DNA from: CAVXFS01 sp963761115
GTDB taxonomy: Bacteria > Pseudomonadota > Gammaproteobacteria > Burkholderiales > Gallionellaceae
Assembly (NCBI GenBank): GCA_963761115.1
Contig: CAVXFS010000005.1
Location: forward strand, 620,001-684,000
Reading direction: 5' to 3'
DNA length: 64,000 nt
The notes below the pieces were generated by a model. It ran no database searches and had not been told where the DNA came from. It saw nothing but the letters and a program-made list of their open reading frames with translations. A program made the position numbers and the translations under genes. Every line of letters starts with the position of its first letter. The stretch's first letter is position 1. Of the stretch, positions 1 through 9,429 are shown piece by piece.

Positions 1-114
1 GGGACTGGCCGGCATCTGCCCGGTGCTATCGTCGGCTTGTGCGCCCAACGGCGTCACCAGGGCGAGCGCGATGCTTGCCGCAAGGGATTTGCGTTTGAAT
101 CTCATGATAAACAT
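1..114 (-). CDS. N-terminus of an exported protein (cut by window edge)
   Basis: Only the first 38 codons are present. They encode a basic start (MFIMRFKRK) followed by a hydrophobic stretch and a probable cleavage site after GAQA, so this is a classical signal peptide. The ATG at 114 is preceded by GGAGAA at five bases; an in-frame ATG at 105 is also possible. The gene is the last visible member of the zinc operon, 51 bases after the previous stop. Similar loci often contain a TonB-dependent receptor, which is a guess from context only; nothing in these residues identifies the family. Confidence 0.7.
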   Translation of the reverse strand, partial: MFIMRFKRKSLAASIALALVTPLGAQADDSTGQMPASP

Positions 115-165
115 GATGGTTCTCCAAAATAAATGGCATACACCCCGCCGCAGGCAGGGAAGGCT

Positions 166-498
166 TCATGCGATTTTCTGGAGAAGGACCGGCGGGCCGC
201 GCGCGACGGCAGGCAGCGTGTGGGTGGAACGGAAGGGGAGCGAAAGGAACGCTATGGTGTCGCCAAATACCGGCAATGACGGCAAGTCGTATGTCCCGAC
301 ATTCAGCGCATTGCCGATGTGGGCGTAGTCTGCACACTTGGGACAGGCGTCGGAGTGCGGCGCGTGTTTGTCCTCATCCTGTTGCTGCGTCAGGTCCTCC
401 CATGCATGGTGTATTGCATGCGCTCCCCCGGCCTGCTGCGCGAACAGCAGGATGAAGATCAGCGGCAGAAACAGGGTTCGGAAAATGCGCCTGGTCAT
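166..498 (-). CDS. Small exported Cys/His-rich protein, DUF2946-like (copy A)
   Basis: A 110-residue protein with an N-terminal hydrophobic segment (LFLPLIFILLFAQQAGGAHA) that acts as signal peptide or anchor, then a His-rich part (HAIHHAWEDL) and the motif HSDACPKCADYAHIGNAL. The CxxC and histidines suggest metal binding. ATG at 498 is preferred over an upstream TTG at 507. It is clearly paralogous to the protein at 3916-4224, sharing the LLFAQQAG segment and the HSDAC-KCA-YA--GNAL core. It lies 12 bases after the DUF3299 gene in the zinc operon. A zinc chaperone or buffer role is inferred; the family assignment is by resemblance. Confidence 0.7.
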   Translation of the reverse strand: MTRRIFRTLFLPLIFILLFAQQAGGAHAIHHAWEDLTQQQDEDKHAPHSDACPKCADYAHIGNALNVGTYDLPSLPVFGDTIAFLSLPFRSTHTLPAVARGPPVLLQKIA

Positions 499-510
499 TG
501 GACTCAATCG

Positions 511-1110
511 TCAGTTCTTGTACGGCTCGACGATATCCGCGTTCATCCGGTAGCTGGCCATGCCCATGTCGCTATTGGATACGATGGCCTCGAGCTTGCC
601 ACTGATCCAGACGGTGTCCATGCTTTGCAGACCCTTCTTCAATGGCTTTGCAGGGAACACATGGATGATCTGGTTGGCGGGCGGCGGCGGGACATGGATG
701 CAGGCGCCGAAAAAAGGCACCAGCAGGAATTCGGTGATCTGGTGTTCGGCGACTTCCAGCGGCACGATGAAACCGGGAATGCGCACGACGGCGCCGTCTA
801 TCGACGGTTCGATCGGCGCGTTGTCCCAGGCCTCGCGCAGTTTCACCAATGCTTCCTGCGCACGCGGGTCGGAATCCTGCAGCTTGCTGAAATCCATCTT
901 CTTGAATTCCTTCAATGGATCCCAGTCCTTTGGCATCAGGTCATCCCAGGTGATCTGCCGGTAGCCGGTTGCGGTCTTGGCGACATGTGATTTCAGCCGG
1001 TCGCCAACCTTGTAGTCGGTTTTTTTACCGTCCTTGGCCATCGCGTTTGCGGCAAGGGCGGACAGGAAACACATCAATAATGCGGCGAGAAAGATGCGTC
1101 GGGTTTGCAT
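511..1110 (-). CDS. DUF3299 periplasmic protein
   Basis: This 199-residue protein has a signal peptide (RRIFLAALLMCFLSALAANA) and the hallmark DUF3299 segment PFFGACIHVPPPPANQ near residue 135, preceded by IPGFIVPLE. DUF3299 proteins are exported and are repeatedly encoded beside LolD/FtsX-type ABC genes and ZrgA-like proteins. The biochemical role is not established. The conserved Cys and His in the motif could bind metal. It starts 15 bases after the permease stop in the same operon, so it probably works with that transporter. Confidence 0.85.
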   Translation of the reverse strand: MQTRRIFLAALLMCFLSALAANAMAKDGKKTDYKVGDRLKSHVAKTATGYRQITWDDLMPKDWDPLKEFKKMDFSKLQDSDPRAQEALVKLREAWDNAPIEPSIDGAVVRIPGFIVPLEVAEHQITEFLLVPFFGACIHVPPPPANQIIHVFPAKPLKKGLQSMDTVWISGKLEAIVSNSDMGMASYRMNADIVEPYKN

Positions 1111-1125
1111 GATGAATTACCTCCT

Positions 1126-2384
1126 TTATATACGCGGCGTCAGGCCGTCCGACAGCGAGAGCCGGTAAGCGCCGTAGCCGGGCGCCAGGCTCGCCAGCAG
1201 GCTGACGCCGACCACGATGCCGATCAGGCCGAGTTCATCGGCAGAGATGAAGCGGGGCGTTACCAGCAGCCCGTAGTGGGACTGGATCAGCGGGGCGAAC
1301 CCCGCGGTCAATGCGGTGAGCAGGACCATGCCGATCAGCGTGCCGGTCAGGGTGACGAACAGTCCTTCCGCGCTCAGCAGCAGGAACACGTCCAGCGGAC
1401 GCGCGCCGACCGAGCGCAGGATGGCCAGTTCGCGCCGGCGCTCGTTGAGGCTGGCGAGGATGACCGCCACCAGCCCGCTCAACCCGACCACCACCACCAT
1501 GCCGGACACCGCGAGCAGCGCGCGCTCGGCGACGCCGACGACCTGCCACAACTGGTCGAGCGCGATCCCCGGCAGCACCGCCAGCAGCGGCTCGTCAGGG
1601 TAGTTGTTGACGAAGCGCTGCATCTTGAACACGGCGACGCGGTTCTTCAAGCCGACCAGGATGGCGGTGACTTCCTTGGGCGTGAGGTCGAACTTGGTGA
1701 CATATTTTTCCGGGATCGAAAATCCCGGGATCTTGGCGCCGCCCTGCCAGTCGAGATGGATGGCCTCAATGGCTTCGAGGCTGACATGCACGGTGCGGTC
1801 GACCGGCGTGCCGGTGCGCGCGAGGATGCCGGAGATGGTGAACGGCTTGTCGGCGTGTTGGGCCAGGCCGATGCCGCCCATGCCATGCGACAGGATGATC
1901 TTGTCGCCGATGTGGTAGCCGAGATGATCGGCCACTTCCGCGCCGATGACCGCATCGAACAGGCCGGCGAACGGCTTGCCGGTCCTGAACGTCAGCGGCT
2001 GCGATTCGCCATAGTGGAAATGGTCGAAATAATCCGTCGTGGTGCCCACCACCGGAAAGCCGTGATGGGAGTCGCCCATCGAGATCGGGATGGTCCACGC
2101 CACCAGCGGATTCGCGGCGATGTCCTTGTAGGTTTGCCAGTGGATGTTGTTGGTGGCATCGCCGAGATGGAACACCGCATACAGCATCAGCTGCACCGGA
2201 CTCGTGCGCGCGCCGATCACCAGGTCGGTGCCCGATACCGACTGGGCAAAACTGTCCTGCGCATCCTGGCGCACGCGCTCGACACCGAGCAGCAGCGCGA
2301 CACTCAGGGCGATCGACATCAGCGTGAGTCCCAGCGTCAGTTTGCGGTTCCATGCGCTGCGCATGGCCAGCGCGAGCAGGTATT

Positions 2385-2388
<4 letters not shown>
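1126..2388 (-). CDS. FtsX/MacB-like ABC transporter permease
   Basis: A 420-residue inner-membrane permease of the FtsX-like family: one N-terminal transmembrane helix (residues about 17-37), a large periplasmic domain of roughly 230 residues, then three C-terminal helices starting near residues 290, 345 and 390. The sequence around SLNERRRELAILRSVGARP is the typical cytoplasmic coupling segment that contacts the ATPase. Its ATG overlaps the stop of the ATPase gene by four bases (ATGA), showing translational coupling. Proteins of this type power lipoprotein or periplasmic processes rather than simple solute import; the substrate here is unknown, but the zinc context suggests a part in metal acquisition. 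Confidence 0.88.
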
Positions 2389-3099
<711 letters not shown>

Positions 3100-3128
3100 G
3101 CGTGTTCCTTTTAATTCGATTTCGTAAA

Positions 3129-3147
3129 CCCCCGGCTATGCCGGGGG
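3129..3147 (-). terminator. Strong GC hairpin between zrgA-like gene and ABC genes
   Basis: CCCCCGGC and GCCGGGGG form a perfect 8-bp stem around a TAT loop. On the minus strand it is followed by GTTTACG, so the T-run is only three bases long. It could be a partial terminator or attenuator that lowers expression of the ABC genes relative to the upstream zinc genes. Confidence 0.45.
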
Positions 3148-3248
3148 ACTCAAAAAATTTGACTTATGCTGCGGTCAATTAACAAGCTCCAATAAACATT
3201 ATGGAATACTAGTTCCTTTGCAGGTTTGCCACCGTCCCCCCATCCCCA

Positions 3249-3271
3249 CCTTCCCCCTGCAAAGGGGAAGG
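3249..3271. repeat. CCTTCCCC...GGGGAAGG intergenic palindrome
   Basis: An inverted repeat CCTTCCCC-CTGCAAA-GGGGAAGG lies just beyond the stop of the zrgA-like gene. Related CTCCTTCCCCC/GGGGGAG elements occur at 29621-29646 and 52107-52242, so it belongs to a dispersed family. Confidence 0.6.
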
Positions 3272-3299
3272 AGCGAAAACCTTCCTCATTGGGCTGCTG

Positions 3300-3851
3300 T
3301 TACCAGCTTGCGCGCTGTTGCTCGGGCGTGAGCTCGGCGGCGGCCTGTTTTTTCTGCGTCGCCACTTCGACCTTCACCTTGTGCAGGTTAGGGTAGGAGT
3401 CGAACAGTTTCACTTCGAGGTCATGCAGCTTGTCGGTGTGTTTGCAGGCAAAGACGAACTCGCCGTCGATATCGGCATGGACGCGTTCTTCCTGGTGGGG
3501 TTTGGCAGCCGCCTTTTTATCCGGCGCCGTTTCCGCCTTGAGCACCGGGGAATCGAGTTTCACCGACTGCAGCGTGCACTGCGCCTCCGCGGTCGGGATG
3601 AAGAACCGTTCGGCGTGGTTGAGGCTGTCTGCCATATTTTTCACTGCTGCCTTCTGTTTGGCATCGCGCGGCATGTGCTCGAACCCGATCAGGTTGTCGA
3701 GCGGGCTGGAAAGATCCAGCGTCAGGGTCTTTTCGTCGACGGCGATCTGCAGGGTGGCGATGCCGTGCACATGGGCGCCGAGTTCGTGGGCGAAGACTGG
3801 ATTGCACACCAGCGCGGCAAGCGCCGCGTAACGATAATATTTGCGGAACAT
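3300..3851 (-). CDS. ZrgA-like periplasmic zinc protein (DUF2796)
   Basis: A 183-residue exported protein: signal peptide to about residue 21 (NPVFA-HELGAHVHG), then the DUF2796 pattern with HELGAHVHG at the mature N-terminus, SSPLDNLIGFEH, a CTLQSV segment and a second His-containing stretch (CKHTDKLHDLEVKLF). Members are zinc-regulated periplasmic proteins; ZrgA of Vibrio cholerae is the named example as I recall it. A strong AAGGAG site precedes the ATG at 3851. It lies between a DUF2946-like gene and the ABC genes. Probable role: periplasmic zinc capture or delivery. Confidence 0.85.
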   Translation of the reverse strand: MFRKYYRYAALAALVCNPVFAHELGAHVHGIATLQIAVDEKTLTLDLSSPLDNLIGFEHMPRDAKQKAAVKNMADSLNHAERFFIPTAEAQCTLQSVKLDSPVLKAETAPDKKAAAKPHQEERVHADIDGEFVFACKHTDKLHDLEVKLFDSYPNLHKVKVEVATQKKQAAAELTPEQQRASW

Positions 3852-3915
3852 GAGCTACTCCTTGAAAGCTTGATAAACCCGGCCCGGTCGAGGCGGGGAG
3901 CGATATCAGGTCTGG

Positions 3916-4224
3916 TCAGGAGTAAGGCGGTGCGCGCGCGTCGGCGGCAAGAATGGGGATGGAACGAAATGCAGCTGTCTGGTGGTGTATGGTCTCGCCG
4001 GACACGACCGGCGGCGGGAGATCGAAAACGGCGACGCTGAGGGCATTGCCCAGTTGCGCATAGGCCGCGCATTTACCGCAGGCATCCGAATGCGGCGCTT
4101 TCCCGTCTTGCTGATGCTGGGTCAGATCCTCGAGCGCATGGTGAACGGCGTGCGCAGCACCGGCTTGCTGCGCGAACAGCAGGACAAAGATGAAAAGAAG
4201 CCGGATGGGCAAACTATTACGCAT
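3916..4224 (-). CDS. Small exported Cys/His-rich protein, DUF2946-like (copy B)
   Basis: A 102-residue paralogue of the protein at 166-498. It has the same architecture: hydrophobic segment LLFIFVLLFAQQAGAAHA, His pairs (HAVHHALEDL), then HSDACGKCAAYAQLGNAL. The tail (ADARAPPY) also resembles copy A (AVARGPPV). No convincing ribosome binding site precedes the ATG at 4224. It lies 61 bases after the ZIP gene and 64 bases before the zrgA-like gene. A zinc-binding accessory role is inferred from the CxxC/His motif and the locus. Confidence 0.7.
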   Translation of the reverse strand: MRNSLPIRLLFIFVLLFAQQAGAAHAVHHALEDLTQHQQDGKAPHSDACGKCAAYAQLGNALSVAVFDLPPPVVSGETIHHQTAAFRSIPILAADARAPPYS

Positions 4225-4285
4225 TCATGTTTCGATATTCACGTGGGCACAATCATTTTAATTTTATCTGATCCCATGGACAACC

Positions 4286-5029
4286 CTAATGCAAATAAGT
4301 TGTCGCCACGCGAACCGATAATGCGCCGACTATCATGAAGCTGCCCTGCCACGCGAAAGTTTCGCGCTCCTGGCGCAGCCACGGCAGGATGCCGGTCAGC
4401 GCGATATAGATGAAATTGGCTGCCGCAACGGCAAGGACGAACGGCAGCCATTGCTGCTCCTTCGACAGGGCCAGATAGCCGGCGACAGCGCCAAACACGC
4501 ACGCAAAGCGCGATATGGCATTCCAGGCCAGCGCTTTGTTTCTGCTCCAGCGCGCGGTGAGCAGCAGCGCGAAATCGCCCGCCTCGCGCGGCACTTCGTG
4601 GGCGAGGATGGCCAGGGTCATGGCCCACGCCAGCACCGGATTGACCAGGAACGTCGCGCCCAGCATCAGGCCGTCGGTGAATACATGCAGTGCGCCGCCG
4701 ACAAGGATCATCGGGATCGGCCGTTCCAGGTCATGCGCGCAGATGCCGTCGGCGCCATGATGGCAGTTTGCGTGGAGTTTGAAGTCGAGCGCGAACAGCG
4801 CGATCAGCGCCACCAGCACCACCGAGAACAAGTCGTCGGCGGCCATGCCGCCTTCGAGCGCCTCCGGCATCAGGTCGATCAGCGCGATGGCCAGCATCAT
4901 GCCCGCGGCAAAGCTGACCAGCCGGGTCAGCCAGCGCTGGCTTAGCCGGGAAGTGGTAAAGAACGCGATGGCCATGCTGGCAAATCCTGCGAGCACGCTG
5001 GCGGCGACAGTCTGGAAAAGAACGTTCAT
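4286..5029 (-). CDS. ZIP-family divalent metal transporter
   Basis: A 247-residue membrane protein with about eight hydrophobic segments. The start MNVLFQTVAASVLAGF at 5029 is chosen because it overlaps the regulator's stop by one base (TGATG) and begins the first helix; a longer reading frame upstream lies inside the regulator gene. Family motifs include FAAGMMLAIALIDLMPEAL in helix IV and HVFTDGLMLGATF plus LAILAHEVPREAGDFALLL in helices V, where the His, Asp/Asn and Glu residues form the binuclear metal site. ZIP proteins import zinc or iron into the cytoplasm. Coupling to the Zur-like gene argues for zinc. Confidence 0.9.
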   Translation of the reverse strand: MNVLFQTVAASVLAGFASMAIAFFTTSRLSQRWLTRLVSFAAGMMLAIALIDLMPEALEGGMAADDLFSVVLVALIALFALDFKLHANCHHGADGICAHDLERPIPMILVGGALHVFTDGLMLGATFLVNPVLAWAMTLAILAHEVPREAGDFALLLTARWSRNKALAWNAISRFACVFGAVAGYLALSKEQQWLPFVLAVAAANFIYIALTGILPWLRQERETFAWQGSFMIVGALSVRVATTYLH

Positions 5030-5475
5030 CAGTGGGAGTGGGCGCAACTCGGGCACTCGCCGCGAATATCGAGTGCGATCCCGCTCAGGCGAAAACCGCG
5101 CGGCAACTTGGGCGGCGAAGGCGGGGGCAAGTCGAGGCAAAACACACCGCCGCAGCCGGTGCAGCGCAGATGCGCGTGATGGGTATGTTTTCCGTCAGGG
5201 TTGGCCGCCGAGAAGCGAAACACCCCGCGTGAGTCCGCCGCCTTGTGCGCCAGGCCAACACTGGCAAACCAGTCGAGGATGCGGTACAGGGTGACGCGGT
5301 CGATGTTGGGAAGTGCATGCTTGTTCAGCAGCTCTGCGATATCGCCGTGGCTGAGCGGTTCGCCGGCCGCCTGGAGCAGGCCGAGAACACGCACGCGCGA
5401 TGACGTCACGCGCGCTCCGGTTGCGCGGATTGCGGCTTCCATGGTCGATAAACGTGAATCGGCAGAAGTTTTCAT
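5029..5475 (-). CDS. zur: Fur-family regulator, Zur-type
   Basis: A 148-residue Fur-family repressor. MKTSADSRLS at 5475 is taken as start because earlier in-frame residues have no family resemblance. The N-terminal winged helix covers residues about 15-85 (GARVTSSRVRVLGLLQAAGEP, DRVTLYRILDWF). The C-terminal metal domain has the His cluster KHTHHAHLRC, structural zinc cysteines in CTGC and CPSC, and ends in CAHSH. Zur represses zinc-uptake genes when zinc is bound. Its gene heads the zinc operon and is followed with a one-base overlap by the ZIP transporter, so autoregulation is likely; see the direct repeat at 5491-5520. Confidence 0.88.
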   Translation of the reverse strand: MKTSADSRLSTMEAAIRATGARVTSSRVRVLGLLQAAGEPLSHGDIAELLNKHALPNIDRVTLYRILDWFASVGLAHKAADSRGVFRFSAANPDGKHTHHAHLRCTGCGGVFCLDLPPPSPPKLPRGFRLSGIALDIRGECPSCAHSH

Positions 5476-5490
5476 GCCGCGATTTAAACA

Positions 5491-5520
5491 CAACTTGATT
5501 GCAAATGCAACTTGATTGCA
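5491..5520. promoter_or_regulatory. zur: 17-bp-period direct repeat, candidate Zur operator
   Basis: CAACTTGATTGCA occurs at 5491-5503 and again at 5508-5520, 16-45 bases upstream of the zur start. The centre (TTGCAAATGCAA) is also nearly palindromic. The position suits autoregulatory binding by the Zur-type protein. It does not resemble the enterobacterial Zur box, so the assignment is inference. Confidence 0.5.
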
Positions 5521-5847
5521 TTTATTCGGCGGCAGGGCGGAGGGGGAAGCGGGTGGTATTCGAAACAGCAGGGCGTACCTTGGCATCACCTTCCTGCTGG
5601 CAATCATTCGAACTTTGCATTTGGGTAATTTGCTCAAGCCATCCGCAATGGGGCGTAACGCAGCAATTCCGGCACGCATTGATCAGTCGGAGTATCGCCA
5701 TGAAGGTGCGCTACCAGTGCCTGAAGCAGGCCGCCGGTTCAGCCTGCCTGGATGGCCGCTTGCAAATTTTCCGGATCATCGCTTCGACCCAAACCAGTCC
5801 TTCAACTTCCTCCATCGGTCATTCAGGTAATCCGGAACCGGGACTTT
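5521..5847. other. Intergenic region upstream of zur, no gene seen
   Basis: This stretch separates the zinc operon promoter from the end of kdpE. Open frames here have no recognisable product or ribosome binding site. No strong terminator was seen after kdpE. Confidence 0.6.
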
Positions 5848-6543
5848 CTAATCAACTGCCAGCCGGTAACCCACTCCGACTTCCGTCAGCAGGAAACGCG
5901 GGCGTGCGGAGTCTTTTTCCAATTTTTGCCGCAGGGCGCCCATGTATATGCGCAGATAGTGGGCGCGCTCCACGTAGTTTGGCCCCCATACTTCCTTGAG
6001 CAACAGGCGGTGCGTCAGCACCTTTCCTGCGTGCTTGATCAGCACGGCCAACAAACGGTATTCAATCGGGGTCAGGTGAACTTCTGCACCGCTGACTGTG
6101 ACCTTGCGATGAATCATGTCCACTTTAAGCTCTGCCACCGAGAAAATGCCCTCTTCCTCCCGATCCGTAGTTGAAAACGCGTGACGTAATGCGACGCGTA
6201 TCCGCGCAAGCAATTCGCCTACGCCAAAGGGCTTGACCAGAAAATCGTCGGCGCCCGCATCCAGGGCGGAGATCTTGTCGCTTTCCTGAGAACGCGCGGA
6301 CAGGATGATGATGGGAACAGAAGACCACGCGCGCAACGCCTTGACCACTTCGATGCCATCCATGTCAGGCAGGCCCAGGTCGAGAACGATCAGGTCCGGC
6401 TTGCGCGTCATGGCTTCGTTCAAGCCCTGCTTGCCGGTTTCCGCCTCGATCAGCTTGTAGCCTTCGGAGGCCAGCGCGGTACGCAAAAAGCGGCGTATCT
6501 GCGCTTCGTCTTCGATGACGATGATGGTGGCGGTATGGCTCAT
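5848..6543 (-). CDS. kdpE: KdpE response regulator
   Basis: A 231-residue OmpR-type response regulator. The receiver domain has the acidic pair E11/D12, phosphoacceptor D55 in LIVLDLGLPD, and K104 in FLVKPFG. The C-terminal winged helix covers residues about 130-228 with HLTPIEYRLLAVLIKHAGKV and the recognition region ending VGVGYRL. It is activated by KdpD when potassium is low or turgor falls, and turns on kdpFABC. Its ATG overlaps the kdpD stop (ATGA). Placement at the end of the kdp operon matches the kdpFABCDE order. Confidence 0.97.
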   Translation of the reverse strand: MSHTATIIVIEDEAQIRRFLRTALASEGYKLIEAETGKQGLNEAMTRKPDLIVLDLGLPDMDGIEVVKALRAWSSVPIIILSARSQESDKISALDAGADDFLVKPFGVGELLARIRVALRHAFSTTDREEEGIFSVAELKVDMIHRKVTVSGAEVHLTPIEYRLLAVLIKHAGKVLTHRLLLKEVWGPNYVERAHYLRIYMGALRQKLEKDSARPRFLLTEVGVGYRLAVD

Positions 6544-9290
6544 GATGGAACGGCTTCTTCATGCTCGATCAAGGGCGGCTCGCTCAATGGCAACGCGAAG
6601 TGGAATGCAGCGCCTCCGGCAGGCAGGTTATCCGCCCATATCCGGCCCCCATGCGCTTCAACGATGGAGCGGCAGATGGTCAGGCCCAGACCCGCCCCGC
6701 CCTGATTGCCTTCGCTGGCGACGCGGTGGAATTTCTCGAAGATGCGCTTTTCTTCCCCAAATGGAATCCCATGGCCCTGATCGGAAACCGTCACCACCAA
6801 TTCGTTCGGTCCGGTTGCAGCAGAAATATTAATGGGAGTTCCGGTCGGCGTGTACTTCACGGCGTTTTCCAGCAGATTCGCGAACACCCGCTCGATCAGC
6901 AGGCCGTCTATTTGAACTAAAGGTAGATTCTGCGGCAGATTGACGTTTACCGGATGGTTGGCCATGCGCGTACTCAGCCCTGCCAACGCCCCGCCGACCA
7001 CTTCTTCCAGCGGCTGCCACTGCCGATTCAGCACGACAGCGCCCGCCTCAAGCCGCGCCATGTCCAGCAAATTATTGGCCAGTCCGGCCATGCGTATGGA
7101 CTCGTCATAAATGGCCTGGCTGAGTTCATGGCGTGCCTGGCTGGGCAGCCTGTCGCCGTCCCGGACCAGACTGCTTGATGCACCTACAATCGCCGCCAGA
7201 GGCGTGCGCAAATCATGCGAGATCGCTGACAGCAGGGTATTGCGCAACTGCTCCGTTTCCATTTTTAACTGGACGTTATGCGCCTCCGTCGACAGCTTGA
7301 CCCGTTCCAGTGCCAGCGCAATCTGGCTGACAAAAGTTTCCAGCAATCGCTGTTGTTCGGGCAGCGCAAGACGCGCCGGGTTAAGCGGCAACAAGGCCAG
7401 CACGCCTATTATTCCGGAAGAGGCTTTTAGCGGCAGATAAACCACGTTGCCTCCCGGCAGTGTATCCGTGCCCAATCCAGCCATCAGGTCGTGGTCGTAC
7501 ACCCATTGCGCCACGCTCAGGTCGCTGCCGCGGCAGGATTGCGCTGTCCCTTCGCCCTTGGGATAAACGATGCGTCCCGTCGCATCGGGCATAAGCACCA
7601 CCGCCTGCACTTCAAATACTTCCGCCACATGTTTGACCGCGATTCGCAAGAGGTTCCCCTCGCCGCGTGTCGCGGCCAGTTCACGGCTCATCGCATACAG
7701 AGAGGCGATACGGCGCTCGCGCAGACCCGCTATCCTGGCCTGGTGGCGGGTGCTTGCCGTCATGCTGCTGATCACCAGCGCGACCAGCAGCATAACGGCG
7801 AAAGTAATCAGGTACTGCGTATCCGAAACAGCAAAGCTGAAGCGCGGCGGCACGAAGCAGAAATCAAACAACACCACGCTCAGGAGCGAACTCAACACCG
7901 ATGGGCCGCGCCCGTAACGCGCGGCGACCGCCACTACACCCAGCAGGTAAACCATGATCAGGTTGGCCGGGTCGAAATGGCCGAACATGAGCCAGGCGAT
8001 GGCGGTGCAGATTCCCGTTGCGGCGACGGCCCACTGGTAAGCGCCGCGCAAGATGAACAGCGGACGTTGTTCCTCGGAAGCAAGCCCGAGGTATAAACGG
8101 CTGCGCGAGAAATACGGATTTTCCTGCGCCTGCGACAGGAAATCGGTTTCCTTGCCCACCACATGAATGCCTATGTCGCTGGCCTGGCGCACGATCGTAT
8201 CCACCAATGAACCGAACAACCAGCGCTTCCAGCCAGACAGGGTCGGTTTCCCCAATACGATGCGGGTTGCGTTGCGGGTGTGCGCATAGGCAATCACCTC
8301 GTCGGACAATTTGTGGCCGCTCAGCGTTACCGTCTCCGCACCCAGTTCCTCCGCCAGCTTCAGCGCGCGCAATATGGCATCGCGCTGTTCCCTGGAAAGG
8401 CGCTGAAGCTTCGCCGTTTCGACATACAGCACAATCCACTCCGCCTTCAGCAACTGCGCTAAACGGTATGACGCGCGCACCAGATTTTCCGCCGCACCAC
8501 CCGGCCCGATGCAAACCAGCAAGCGTTCCTTCACCTGCCAGACATTCTGTATCGCGTGATCCTCGCGGTAGTCGCGCATCTGCGCGTCCACCCGGTCCGC
8601 CGTTCGCCGCAGCGCCAGTTCGCGCAGCGCGATCAGGTTGCCCTTGCGGAAAAAATTCTGCGCCGCGTGTTCCGCCTGCTGCGGGATATAAACCTTGCCT
8701 TCCTTAAGACGCTGCAGCAACTCGTCCGGAGGCAGGTCGATCAGCTCGATTTCATCAGCCTGTTCCAGCACCGCGTCGGGTACGGTCTCCCATACCGGGA
8801 TGCCGGTGATTTGCGAGACCACGTCATTGAGGCTTTCGATGTGCTGGACGTTGACCGTGGTAAATACATCGATCCCTGCCTCCAGCAATTCCTCCACATC
8901 CTGCCAGCGCTTGGGATGGCGCGAACCCGGCGCGTTGCTATGCGCCAATTCGTCCACCAGGATCAGCGCCGGATGGCGCTTGAGAGCGGCATCCAGGTCG
9001 AACTCGCGCAACTGCGTATCCCGGTATGGAACCCGGCGCGGCGGCAGGACTTCCAGTCCTTCCAGCAGCTGCTCCGTTTCGGCGCGCTTGTGCGGCTCCA
9101 CATAGCCCGCCACCACGTCCAGCCCTTCCGCGCGCCGCTCGCGCGCGGCCAGCAACATGCCGAAAGTCTTGCCGACACCCGCTGACGCGCCGAAGAAAAT
9201 CTTCAGCCGGCCGCGGCGGCGTTTGGCCTCGGCGCGCTGCACTCTATCGAGCAGCGCATCGGGATCGGGACGTTGGTTCGTTTCGTTCAT
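6540..9290 (-). CDS. kdpD: KdpD osmosensitive K+ sensor histidine kinase
   Basis: A full-length 916-residue KdpD. The N-terminal KdpD domain has Walker A GASAGVGKT (residues 34-42) and LVDELAHSNAPGSRHPKRW. A universal-stress-like domain follows (LLVCIGPGGAAENLVR, then RIVLGKPTLSGWKRW). Four clustered transmembrane helices lie at about residues 415-515, then a GAF-like region, a HisKA domain with ISHDLRTPLAAIVGASSSL (His near 691) and a HATPase domain (NLLENAVKYT, GLGLTIC). It senses K+ limitation and phosphorylates KdpE. The gap to kdpC contains a palindromic repeat. Confidence 0.97.
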   Translation of the reverse strand: MNETNQRPDPDALLDRVQRAEAKRRRGRLKIFFGASAGVGKTFGMLLAARERRAEGLDVVAGYVEPHKRAETEQLLEGLEVLPPRRVPYRDTQLREFDLDAALKRHPALILVDELAHSNAPGSRHPKRWQDVEELLEAGIDVFTTVNVQHIESLNDVVSQITGIPVWETVPDAVLEQADEIELIDLPPDELLQRLKEGKVYIPQQAEHAAQNFFRKGNLIALRELALRRTADRVDAQMRDYREDHAIQNVWQVKERLLVCIGPGGAAENLVRASYRLAQLLKAEWIVLYVETAKLQRLSREQRDAILRALKLAEELGAETVTLSGHKLSDEVIAYAHTRNATRIVLGKPTLSGWKRWLFGSLVDTIVRQASDIGIHVVGKETDFLSQAQENPYFSRSRLYLGLASEEQRPLFILRGAYQWAVAATGICTAIAWLMFGHFDPANLIMVYLLGVVAVAARYGRGPSVLSSLLSVVLFDFCFVPPRFSFAVSDTQYLITFAVMLLVALVISSMTASTRHQARIAGLRERRIASLYAMSRELAATRGEGNLLRIAVKHVAEVFEVQAVVLMPDATGRIVYPKGEGTAQSCRGSDLSVAQWVYDHDLMAGLGTDTLPGGNVVYLPLKASSGIIGVLALLPLNPARLALPEQQRLLETFVSQIALALERVKLSTEAHNVQLKMETEQLRNTLLSAISHDLRTPLAAIVGASSSLVRDGDRLPSQARHELSQAIYDESIRMAGLANNLLDMARLEAGAVVLNRQWQPLEEVVGGALAGLSTRMANHPVNVNLPQNLPLVQIDGLLIERVFANLLENAVKYTPTGTPINISAATGPNELVVTVSDQGHGIPFGEEKRIFEKFHRVASEGNQGGAGLGLTICRSIVEAHGGRIWADNLPAGGAAFHFALPLSEPPLIEHEEAVPS

Positions 9291-9342
9291 CTTGGGGTGT
9301 GCGCATTGTTGATGTTCGCGCGGTTAGCATAAGCCAAATAGG

Positions 9343-9429
9343 GAGGACACGTTGTTTGTGCCCACGCGATCAGCGGCCATCATATTCCAGCGCGGCATCC
9401 GCGTGGGCACAAAAACGTGCCCACCCTAC
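9343..9429. repeat. GTGGGCAC palindromic element between kdpC and kdpD
   Basis: Nested inverted repeats: GTGCCCACGCG (9358-9368) pairs with CGCGTGGGCAC (9400-9410), and a degenerate outer arm near 9340-9353 pairs with CGTGCCCACCCTAC (9416-9429). The same element occurs at 10052-10084 and 12175-12255. The terminal CCCTAC contains the TAG stop of kdpC. Confidence 0.8.
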
